Shown here piece after piece: positions 1 through 5,576 of a stretch of 5,889 bases of DNA (position 1 is the stretch's first letter; each line of letters starts with the position of its first letter). The notes under the pieces were generated by a model that saw only the letters and a list, made by a program, of their open reading frames with translations, did no database searches and had not been told where the DNA came from. Location of the stretch: contig CAZKND010000067.1 of the NCBI GenBank assembly GCA_964554215.1, positions 1 through 5,889 of the forward strand. Reading direction: 5' to 3'. Both the position numbers and the translations under genes were made by a program. Origin of the DNA: CAYLJV01 sp964554215 (GTDB lineage: Archaea > Hadarchaeota > Hadarchaeia > Hadarchaeales > JAGGTB01).

Positions 1-119
1 ATCCTGCGTCAAAAAAGGAGATTCCAATGGCAGTTAAAGAAATGGGTTATGAAGTCTTAGAGATTGAAGAAGAAGGGGATAATTGGACTATAAAAATTAA
101 AGTGGAAGGAGGGGATTGA
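1..119 (+). CDS. tusA: TusA-family sulfur carrier, C-terminal part (5' end outside window)
   Basis: Only the last 38 codons are present, read from base 3 to the TGA at 117-119. They begin PASKKEIPMAVKEMGYEV, which matches the conserved second half of TusA/SirA/YeeD proteins, where a D-P-x-S-K-K-D-I-P segment precedes a helix and the last beta strand. The final segment, an acidic turn followed by NWTIKIKV, fits that strand. TusA proteins are small cytosolic carriers (about 75-80 residues) that hold sulfur as a persulfide on a Cys of an N-terminal CPxP motif. That motif lies upstream of the window, so activity cannot be judged. The stop codon directly abuts the TTG start of the DsrE2-like gene, and the SD for that gene is inside this reading frame, so the two are surely co-transcribed and probably translationally coupled. 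The family assignment is good although partial. Confidence 0.82.
   Translation, partial: PASKKEIPMAVKEMGYEVLEIEEEGDNWTIKIKVEGGD
108..116 (+). promoter_or_regulatory. Shine-Dalgarno of the DsrE2-like gene
   Basis: GGAGGGGAT lies inside the last codons of the tusA frame. GGAGG ends 7 nt before the TTG at 120, which supports that start despite its being non-ATG and having no intergenic gap. Confidence 0.7.
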
Positions 120-539
120 TTGTCGGATAAAGCAACTCTAATTGTTCATAGTGGGGATATGGACAAGGTTTACAGCGCGCTTATTATTGGCAATGGTGCT
201 TTGTCGATGGGTATGGATGTGTCTATCTATTTCACCTTCTGGGGTCTTCAGAGACTGAAAAAAGGTGAGTTGGAATCTGGAAATCTTTCTAGGAAGAATA
301 TGATGGGTCTTGGTAAGAGAATGATTAAGGGAAGAATGGATGATGCTAACGTTGCAAGTTTAGAAGAGTTGTTGGATGATTTTGTAGATCTTGGGGGGAA
401 AATACTCGCGTGTGATATGACCATGGAAATAATGGATATCGACAAGGAAGAGCTTAGAGACGAAGTTATTTCAGAATACTGTGCAGTGGGGACCTATATC
501 AAAGAGGCGAAAGAGTCTGAAATTACCTTGTTTATTTGA
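120..539 (+). CDS. DsrE2-like (DsrE/DsrF/DrsH-fold) putative persulfide-transfer protein
   Basis: This 139-residue protein belongs to the DsrE/F superfamily, closest by eye to the DsrE2 type that usually neighbours TusA. Family features are: a first strand ATLIVHSGDMDKVYSA; the helix and strand ALIIGNGALSMGMDVSIYFTFWGL (residues 20-43, here in two linked parts); and ILACDMTMEIMDI (95-107), whose Cys98 sits at the conserved family cysteine. A second cysteine, Cys121, lies in the region that in relatives reads like GVATYL. DsrE2-type proteins are thought to exchange persulfide sulfur with TusA and rhodaneses in sulfur metabolism. Many DsrE2 proteins are membrane-associated, but no clear transmembrane helix is evident here. 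The TTG start at 120 is supported by a good SD. The stop (537-539) overlaps the possible TTG start of the next frame at 536, so the gene is tightly packed in the operon. The specific donor and acceptor are inferred from context only. Confidence 0.82.
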   Translation: MSDKATLIVHSGDMDKVYSALIIGNGALSMGMDVSIYFTFWGLQRLKKGELESGNLSRKNMMGLGKRMIKGRMDDANVASLEELLDDFVDLGGKILACDMTMEIMDIDKEELRDEVISEYCAVGTYIKEAKESEITLFI

Positions 540-550
540 GGATGTTAAAA

Positions 551-1717
551 ATGTCTGAACAAAATATTTATTTGGATAATGCTGCTTCTACTCGGGTAGA
601 TGAAGAAGTTTTAGAAGCGATGAAACCTTACTTTTTTGATACTTATGCGGTGGCGACTTCCGAATTTGCTTACAGCATGGGTATAGATGCTAAAGAAGGT
701 CTGGAAGAGGCTCGAGAAACTATAACTTCTCAACTTGGTTGTGATACTGATGAGTTTATTTTTACTTCTGGAAGCACTGAATCTTCTAATCTTGCTTTGA
801 AGGGAGTAGCTGAGGCTTTGAAAGATAAGGGTAATCACATCATCGTGTCTGAAATAGAAGATTTTCCAGTTCTTAATAGTGCAGAATATTTGGAAAAGAG
901 AGGTTTCGATGTTACTTATGTTGGGGTCGATGAGGAAGGCTTTGTTGACAGAGAACAGTTAGAAGATTCAATAAATTCCGATACAATTTTAGTTTCTATT
1001 CAACATGCAAATCAAGAAATAGGTACTTTACAAGATATCAAGAAGATAGGGGAGATCTGTAAAGATAAAGATGTTTTGTTCCATACCGATGCTACACATA
1101 CGTTTGCGAGGGTTCCGTTTGAAGTCAAAGATATTCCGGTGGATCTTGTGACAACTTCTGCTCATACTATCCACGGACCTAGAGGTATTGGAGGGCTTTT
1201 CATTCGGGAGGGTACCCCTATAGAAAAGCAGATGTCCGGAGGATTTCAAGAAAACGATTTGAGAGCTGGAGTTGAAAATATTCCCGGAGCTGTGGGTTTT
1301 GCTAAAGCAGTGGATTTGGTTTCTTCCGAAGAAAATGAGCGGATTCAAAATATGAGGGATGAACTTATTGATGAAGTATTATCAGAGATATCTGAAGTCA
1401 CATTAAATGGTCCGAGGGAAAACCGATTACCACAAAATGCCAATATTACTTTTCATTATGTTGAGGGAGAATCTATAACTCTACACTTGGATATGAGAGG
1501 GATTGCCGTCAGCACTGGATCAGCTTGTTTTAGTAGGTCTTTGGAGGCAAGTCATGTGATTACAGGTATTGGAGGAGATCATGAGAGAGCTCATGGTTCG
1601 GTTAGATTCAGTTTTGGTCGGTTTAATTCTATGGAAGAGGTTGATACTGTGGTTAATGCAGTTTCTGAAATTGTGGACGAATTGAGAGAGATAAGTCCAT
1701 TGGGAGATGAGGAATAG
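551..1717 (+). CDS. iscS: IscS/NifS-family cysteine desulfurase homologue lacking the PLP lysine
   Basis: This is a 388-residue class V aminotransferase-fold protein of normal IscS length. The N-terminus YLDNAAST, the block FTSGSTESSNLALKG (71-85), HTDAT (178-182), GPRGIGGLF, LRAGVENIPG, the cysteine loop STGSACFSRS (321-330) and the end RFSFGRFNSMEEVD place it in the family, with Cys326 as the persulfide cysteine. The PLP lysine expected after Ser-x-His is Thr206 (SAHTIHGPRG). Asp104 replaces the PLP-stacking His, Gln155 replaces Asn155 and His183 replaces Gln183 (E. coli IscS numbering, which happens to coincide); Asp180 is kept. Normal PLP-dependent cysteine desulfuration is therefore unlikely. 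Archaeoglobus fulgidus IscS also lacks this lysine, yet it forms a complex with IscU. I infer a sulfur-relay or scaffold role, with the adjacent IscU as partner. I chose ATG 551 because GAGG at 538-541 is well spaced for it and homology begins there; ATG 542 and TTG 536 are alternatives. Confidence 0.9.
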   Translation: MSEQNIYLDNAASTRVDEEVLEAMKPYFFDTYAVATSEFAYSMGIDAKEGLEEARETITSQLGCDTDEFIFTSGSTESSNLALKGVAEALKDKGNHIIVSEIEDFPVLNSAEYLEKRGFDVTYVGVDEEGFVDREQLEDSINSDTILVSIQHANQEIGTLQDIKKIGEICKDKDVLFHTDATHTFARVPFEVKDIPVDLVTTSAHTIHGPRGIGGLFIREGTPIEKQMSGGFQENDLRAGVENIPGAVGFAKAVDLVSSEENERIQNMRDELIDEVLSEISEVTLNGPRENRLPQNANITFHYVEGESITLHLDMRGIAVSTGSACFSRSLEASHVITGIGGDHERAHGSVRFSFGRFNSMEEVDTVVNAVSEIVDELREISPLGDEE

Positions 1718-1718
1718 A

Positions 1719-1735
1719 CACCTATTTAGGAGGTG
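1719..1735 (+). promoter_or_regulatory. Possible small hairpin masking the iscU ribosome-binding site
   Basis: CACCT (1719-1723) can pair with AGGTG (1731-1735) around a 7-nt loop. The 3' arm is the core of the iscU SD. The 5' arm begins two bases after the iscS stop codon (1715-1717), so a terminating ribosome would open the structure. This would couple iscU translation to iscS. The stem is only 5 bp, and a competing CCT/AGG pairing exists. Confidence 0.3.
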
Positions 1736-1736
1736 A
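1728..1736 (+). promoter_or_regulatory. Strong Shine-Dalgarno fixing the iscU TTG start
   Basis: AGGAGGTGA is a near-perfect match to the 16S anti-SD, 6 nt before TTG at 1743. It supports the non-ATG start. Confidence 0.85.
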
Positions 1737-1742
1737 AAAAAG

Positions 1743-2378
1743 TTGCCAAGCCCTTATAGTGATAAAGTTACCGAACTATTCAAAAATCCAAAAAATGTGG
1801 GGGATATGGAAGACCCTGATGGTGAGGCGAAAGAGGGAAGTCCTGCTTGTGGCGATATGGTGTCTCTGTTCATAAAAGTTGATGAGGATGAGGATAGGAT
1901 TAAGGATATAAAGTTCAAGTCTTATGGCTGTGCCTCAAATATAGCCACTGGTTCTATCATTACGGAAATGGCTAAAGGAGCGACTGTTGAGGAAGCTAAA
2001 GATATTACTTGGCAAGAGGCTGCGGATGAGCTGGGCGGATTGCCAGAGATTAAGACTCATTGTTCCGTTTTGGCTGTTGATGCGTTGAAAGAAGCGATCA
2101 GGAATTATGAGGAGAGACATGGGAAGACCGATGAGAGAAAGTCTACGGATGAAGATGTGGTTAGAGAACGGTTAAAACATGTGATGAATCCATTGGTTGG
2201 TCTTGATGCTATTGAAACTGACCTTGTGAATGATATTGAAGTTTCAGATGGGAAAGTTACTGTGACCGTAGATTTGGCCGAGGATCATCAATTTGCTTCA
2301 GCTGTGAAAAATGATATTGTAGAGAAGGTAGAACCACGCTGGGATATTGAAGAGGTTTTAGTTAAATTTGAAGGTTGA
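1743..2378 (+). CDS. iscU: IscU-type Fe-S scaffold fused to a C-terminal DUF59/MIP18-like domain
   Basis: Residues 1-125 are a complete IscU/NifU-N scaffold. It opens PSPYSDKVTELFKNPKNVG. The three cluster-ligand cysteines are present: Cys36 in SPACGDMV, followed by the conserved Asp38; Cys63 in SYGCASNIATGS; and Cys107 in LPEIKTHCSVLA, where LPEIK corresponds to the LPPVK chaperone-recognition motif of bacterial IscU. The scaffold builds [2Fe-2S]/[4Fe-4S] clusters on these cysteines in the cytosol. A charged linker (about 121-136) leads to residues 137-211, VRERLKHVMNPLVGLD followed by LVNDIEVSDGKVTVTV, which resembles DUF59/MIP18 domains as in SufT and the N-terminus of ApbC/HCF101. The usual Cys of that domain's T-x-x-x-C-P motif is absent (LAEDHQFASAV), and there is no CxxC, so it is not an Nfu domain. 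The gene follows iscS by 25 nt and is the last of the operon. Confidence 0.9.
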   Translation: MPSPYSDKVTELFKNPKNVGDMEDPDGEAKEGSPACGDMVSLFIKVDEDEDRIKDIKFKSYGCASNIATGSIITEMAKGATVEEAKDITWQEAADELGGLPEIKTHCSVLAVDALKEAIRNYEERHGKTDERKSTDEDVVRERLKHVMNPLVGLDAIETDLVNDIEVSDGKVTVTVDLAEDHQFASAVKNDIVEKVEPRWDIEEVLVKFEG

Positions 2379-2411
2379 AAGATTGAGATCCTAATTGGCC
2401 TTATTTTCAGA

Positions 2412-2500
2412 GATTGAGCTAAGTTATCTCGCTCATATCAAAGTTTCTAGAGTAGATAAGAGGATTTAAATTTGCTAGTTAAGAGTTTTTGTATATTTTT
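2412..2500 (+). terminator. Putative transcription end of the sulfur operon (weak hairpin plus T-tracts)
   Basis: GATTGAGC (2412-2419) can pair with GCTCATATC (2431-2439) with one bulged base and an 11-nt loop. Two T5 tracts follow at 2486-2490 and 2496-2500. Archaeal RNA polymerase terminates mainly at T-rich stretches, so the T-tracts are the stronger part of this call. The hairpin is too far from them to act as a bacterial intrinsic terminator. Confidence 0.35.
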
Positions 2501-2578
2501 CTTAATTATTTTCTATTTGACTTACTATTAACTAAAATAATAGGTGTTAGATTGATAAATTGTTTATTTTTTCATTTT

Positions 2579-2597
2579 ATCGAACAAAATAATCGAT
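2579..2597 (+). promoter_or_regulatory. Candidate promoter element within a short inverted repeat upstream of gdh
   Basis: ATCGA (2579-2583) and TCGAT (2593-2597) flank a 9-nt AT-rich core containing AAAATAA. A purine-rich stretch (CGAAC) just before an AT box resembles an archaeal BRE-TATA pair. This would place transcription start about 60 nt before the gdh ATG. It is also possible that the repeat is an operator or chance. Confidence 0.25.
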
Positions 2598-2676
2598 GAA
2601 GGCCTATAGAAGATATTATGTCAATTCTTTCAAAAGATTTTTTTGTGTTAGAGTATTATCTATTGATAGACTCCTT

Positions 2677-3741
2677 ATGAAATCGGCTGTTTTTTCTCCG
2701 GAACAGGAAAAGGTAAGAGTATTAGAAAAGGATATCCCCAGCATTGAAATGAGTGAAGTTCTCGTTGAGGTCAAGGAAGTAGGCATTGACGGTACGGACA
2801 AAGAGATAGTTCAAGGCGAGGCCGGAAAGCTACCAGAGGAGGAAGATGAGATTGTCTTTGGTCACGAAGCTTTAGGAGAAATTGTGGAGGTGGGAGCTGA
2901 GGTTGATTCTTTGGAAGAGGGGGATTTGGTTGTGCCGATAGTACGGCGTCCAGGTGACTGTATAAACTGTCAAAACGGTGAGATGGATATGTGCCTTAAT
3001 GGTAATTACAAAGAGAGAGGGATCAAAGAAAGGCATGGATTTCTTACCGAGTACTTCAAGGAAAAACCTGAGTTTTTAGTTCCAGTTCCTAGAGAGATAG
3101 AAGATATTGCAGTTTTACTAGAGCCTACCAGCGTCGCTGAAAAGTCAATTAGAATGGGGTATGATGTACAGGATAGGATGATTTGGGAGCCGGAAAACGC
3201 TTTAGTTACAGGTTCGGGAACTCTGGGCTTATTAATTGCTTCGCTCTTGAGAATGAAGGAACTTCAGGTAAGCATAACAGATATTGAAGATGATGAGTAT
3301 AAGGCAGGAATATTTTCCAGGCTTTGTCTGAATTATTTTGATGGCAGAGATATAGCTCTTCATGATATACCGAGTGAGATTGACGATCAATTGGATATGA
3401 TTGTTGAAGCTACAGGAAATTCTAGTATAGCTTTACATTCGATGTCTGTGGTCGGTACAAATGGTGTAGTCGTTCTTTTGTCGGTCACCGGAGGAAGTAA
3501 AGAGATTACGATTTGTTCTGATTGTTTGAATAATGGATTAGTTTTGGAAAATAAGGCCATAGTTGGATCAGTAAACGCTAGCAAAGATGATTTTGAGAAA
3601 GGCATTGAAGACCTTCAAAAAGTAGAAGAGAAGTGGCCAGGATTATTAGAAGGCCTCATCACCTCTAGATATGATATAACTGAGGTAGAGGAGGCGGTTA
3701 ACAATATGGGGGACTCTATAAAGACGGTTATAGAGTTTTGA
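2677..3741 (+). CDS. gdh: Archaeal glucose 1-dehydrogenase (zinc-dependent MDR family), probably NAD-preferring
   Basis: This 354-residue protein catalyses oxidation of glucose to gluconolactone in the cytosol. Catalytic-zinc residues are visible: Asp38 in VGIDGTDKE, where most relatives have Cys; His63-Glu64 in FGHEALGEIVEVG; and Glu149 in LLEPTSVAEK. Haloferax mediterranei glucose dehydrogenase has the same Asp at position 38. The structural-zinc lobe RRPGDCINCQNGEMDMC keeps three cysteines (95, 98, 106), with Pro92 where the first normally sits. The Rossmann loop is TGSGTLG (178-184). At the end of the second strand the residues are TDIEDD (201-206), not the Arg pair that binds the NADP 2'-phosphate in haloarchaeal enzymes, so NAD is likely. 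The C-terminal GSVNASKDDFE block is typical. ATG 2677 is chosen because homology begins at MKSAVFSPE; the 27 codons from ATG 2596 are basic and unlike the family. No SD precedes the ATG, so the mRNA may be leaderless or the site is weak. GH15 follows after 32 nt. Confidence 0.88.
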   Translation: MKSAVFSPEQEKVRVLEKDIPSIEMSEVLVEVKEVGIDGTDKEIVQGEAGKLPEEEDEIVFGHEALGEIVEVGAEVDSLEEGDLVVPIVRRPGDCINCQNGEMDMCLNGNYKERGIKERHGFLTEYFKEKPEFLVPVPREIEDIAVLLEPTSVAEKSIRMGYDVQDRMIWEPENALVTGSGTLGLLIASLLRMKELQVSITDIEDDEYKAGIFSRLCLNYFDGRDIALHDIPSEIDDQLDMIVEATGNSSIALHSMSVVGTNGVVVLLSVTGGSKEITICSDCLNNGLVLENKAIVGSVNASKDDFEKGIEDLQKVEEKWPGLLEGLITSRYDITEVEEAVNNMGDSIKTVIEF

Positions 3742-3760
3742 AAATTTTCATGCTTAATTA

Positions 3761-3769
3761 GGGGGTTGA
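3761..3769 (+). promoter_or_regulatory. Shine-Dalgarno of the GH15 gene
   Basis: GGGGGTTGA lies 4 nt before TTG 3774, a near match to GGAGGTGA. A second in-frame TTG at 3780 would have 10-nt spacing and cannot be excluded; the difference is two residues. Confidence 0.6.
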
Positions 3770-3773
3770 ATTT

Positions 3774-5549
3774 TTGAGTTTGAATTATGGGGTAATCGGC
3801 AATAGGTTGACGGCAGCTTTGATTTCCGAAGAGGGAAGTATAGACTGGTGTTGCTTTCCTAGATTCGATTCACCTTCAGTCTTTGCCAAAATTTTAGACA
3901 GCGAAAAAGGGGGTTGTTTTTCGATAGAACCTACAAGCGATTACGAAACAGAGCAAGAGTATCTTGAAGACACTAACGTACTTTCCACAACCTATCTCAC
4001 TGAGAGTGGAGATTTCGAAGTTTTAGACTATTTTCCGGTTTACATTGGACCTGGAAGAAGCTTTCAAGGTCCCCAGGAGATACATAGGCTTATCAAAGTT
4101 CGCAAAGGAAAGCCGAGGATAGAAGTTAGTTTTGACCCTAGATTTGACTATGCTAGGGATAGTCCTGATTTTCATGTTGAAAATGATGTATTGGTTGCTG
4201 AAGGTGAAGGGGAAATGGTTTCTTTAACTTCAAATTTTTCCCCGAAGAAGATTATTGATGGGAAAGAACTTGTTTTGAATGGTGATTCTTTTCTTTCGAT
4301 GTCTTACGATAAAATTGAGAAGAAAAGTTTGGAAAGTATAGAAAAATCTTTAGAGGAAACAAAAAAATTGTGGACCACTGTTGTAAACAATACGACTTTG
4401 CCGGGTGATTATCGTTCCGAGGTCGTCAGGTCTCTTCTGGTTTTGGAGTTGATGAGGTATAGGGAGTCCGGAGCCACTGTTGCGGCATTGACCACTTCTC
4501 TTCCCGAAATAATTGGAGGGGAGAGGAATTGGGATTATCGGTACAGTTGGCTTAGAGACTCTGCCATGACGGTGGAATCTTTGACTAATCTATGTCACTT
4601 TGAGGAGGCTAGGAAGTTCATGAATTGGCTTTTGAGTTGTTGTGAGGAGTTGAATATAATGCGTGATGTGGAATGCGAGGATCCTCCAGAAGAAGAAACT
4701 TTAGATCATTTGGAAGGTTATGAGGGTTCCACTCCTGTTCGAATAGGAAACGAGGCAAAGGATCAGAAGCAGAATGATATATTTGGGGAGGTATTGGAAA
4801 GCATTCAGAAGTTTTTCGTTGAGTATGAGTATGTAGATGAAATGACAGAGGATCAGTGGAGGGTGATAGAGAAATGGGTAAATGCTGCGTCGGAGTCTTG
4901 GTCTGAAAAAGATCATGGAATATGGGAATTTAGAGGTTTGAAGGATCACTATACTTTCTCTAAGGTGATGTGTTGGGTCGCTTTAGATAGGGGGAGTAAA
5001 ATTGCCAAAGAGATGGGTAAAAATCAAAAAGCAGAGGATTGGAGTGAGACTGCTGAGGAAATTAGAAAGGATATTTTGGAAAAGGGATGGAATGAGGATT
5101 TGAAAGCTTTTACTCAGAGATATGGTTCGGAAAGTTTAGATGCGAGTCTTCTACTGATTCCTCAAGTTGGATTTCTTCCTCCCGATCATCCTAGGGTACT
5201 TTCCACTATAGATGCGATAGACGAGAGATTGAGAGAGGGTTCTTTCGTGTTTAGGTATAAGTCAGAGGACGATTTTGGAAGCCCTGAAAACGCGTTTACT
5301 ATCTGTACTCTTTGGTTCGTTGAATCGTTATATATGGCAGGTCAAGAAGAAAAGGCTAGGGCTATTTTTGAGGACTTGCTCGATTATTCTAATCATTTGG
5401 GACTATTTTCGGAGGATATAGATCCTGAAGTAGGTGAACAGACGGGTAATTTCCCGCAAGCTTACACACATATGGCTTTGATAAACACTGCGGTAATTCT
5501 GGATGAGACGAAACCTGAAGGCCCGGAGTGTAAGGTGAAGCTCATTTAA
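3774..5549 (+). CDS. GH15 family alpha-glucosidase (glucoamylase or trehalase type), cytosolic
   Basis: This full-length 591-residue member of the bacterial/archaeal GH15 group releases glucose from an alpha-glucan, maltodextrin or trehalose. It has an N-terminal beta-sandwich domain (about 1-200) opening YGVIGNRLTAALISEEGSID and continuing WCCFPRFDSPSVFA, and a C-terminal (alpha/alpha)6 barrel (about 210-580). Barrel landmarks are the GGERNWDYRYSWLRDSAM block (248-265), LDHLEGYEGSTPVRIGNEA (310-328), GIWEFRG (382-388) and the terminal GLFSEDIDPEVGEQTGNFPQ block (543-562). Glu385 is the likely general acid. Glu546 or Glu555 is the candidate base, which I cannot decide by eye. There is no signal peptide or membrane segment, so the substrate is intracellular, such as stored glycogen, imported oligosaccharide or trehalose. 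The family does not separate glucoamylase from trehalase by obvious motifs. Placement between glucose dehydrogenase and 6-phosphogluconate dehydrogenase makes glucose release for oxidation likely. Confidence 0.9.
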   Translation: MSLNYGVIGNRLTAALISEEGSIDWCCFPRFDSPSVFAKILDSEKGGCFSIEPTSDYETEQEYLEDTNVLSTTYLTESGDFEVLDYFPVYIGPGRSFQGPQEIHRLIKVRKGKPRIEVSFDPRFDYARDSPDFHVENDVLVAEGEGEMVSLTSNFSPKKIIDGKELVLNGDSFLSMSYDKIEKKSLESIEKSLEETKKLWTTVVNNTTLPGDYRSEVVRSLLVLELMRYRESGATVAALTTSLPEIIGGERNWDYRYSWLRDSAMTVESLTNLCHFEEARKFMNWLLSCCEELNIMRDVECEDPPEEETLDHLEGYEGSTPVRIGNEAKDQKQNDIFGEVLESIQKFFVEYEYVDEMTEDQWRVIEKWVNAASESWSEKDHGIWEFRGLKDHYTFSKVMCWVALDRGSKIAKEMGKNQKAEDWSETAEEIRKDILEKGWNEDLKAFTQRYGSESLDASLLLIPQVGFLPPDHPRVLSTIDAIDERLREGSFVFRYKSEDDFGSPENAFTICTLWFVESLYMAGQEEKARAIFEDLLDYSNHLGLFSEDIDPEVGEQTGNFPQAYTHMALINTAVILDETKPEGPECKVKLI

Positions 5550-5564
5550 GAAATTGAGATGAGG

Positions 5565-5572
5565 GGAGGTGA
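5565..5572 (+). promoter_or_regulatory. Shine-Dalgarno of the 6-phosphogluconate dehydrogenase gene
   Basis: GGAGGTGA lies 4 nt before ATG 5577 within the 27-nt gap after GH15. It confirms the start and suggests co-transcription. Confidence 0.85.
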
Positions 5573-5576
5573 GAAA

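Larger units (their letters stand above)
2379..2676. other. Intergenic region between the sulfur and sugar operons
   Basis: This 298-nt AT-rich stretch carries no convincing gene on either strand. It contains a weak hairpin and T-tracts near the iscU end and several TATA-like stretches (TTTAAATTT at 2465-2473, AAAATAA at 2586-2592). It most likely separates two transcripts. An in-frame extension of the dehydrogenase reading frame up to ATG 2596 is present but looks non-coding. Confidence 0.6.

Noticed and set aside
248..445. Minus-strand reading frame opposite the DsrE2-like gene
   Set aside because: It lies inside a clear conserved gene, has low-complexity hydrophobic/Ser-rich composition typical of an antisense shadow, and has no recognisable family.
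536..550. TTG 536 or ATG 542 as the iscS start
   Set aside because: TTG 536 overlaps the previous stop and has no suitably spaced SD; GAGG at 538-541 abuts ATG 542 too closely. ATG 551 has correct spacing and matches the family N-terminus.
1166..1168. Sequencing error as the cause of the missing PLP lysine in IscS
   Set aside because: ACT to a Lys codon (AAA/AAG) needs two base changes, and His104, Asn155, Gln183 and the NPSS loop are also altered in a fully open frame, so the change looks biological.
1028..1348. Minus-strand 106-codon frame opposite iscS
   Set aside because: It is fully inside iscS, with no SD or homology recognisable; it is an antisense shadow.
2137..2378. Nfu-type C-terminal domain on IscU
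   Set aside because: Nfu domains need a CxxC motif; there is no cysteine after Cys107. The DP/GLV-like and DIEV-DGKVTV pattern fits DUF59 better.
2596..2676. In-frame 27-codon N-terminal extension of glucose dehydrogenase from ATG 2596
   Set aside because: The extension is basic and aromatic, unlike the acidic protein and unlike the family, whose N-terminus aligns at Met 2677. It also has no SD.
2379..2676. Riboswitch or small RNA in the intergenic region
   Set aside because: Only a weak 8-bp bulged hairpin and AT-rich sequence are visible; no conserved riboswitch core, tRNA-like fold or repeat array is seen.
4701..4949. Minus-strand 82-codon frame opposite GH15
   Set aside because: It is fully inside the conserved barrel of GH15 with no family resemblance. 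The other minus-strand frame at 5403-5651 likewise spans the GH15/gnd junction and lacks support.
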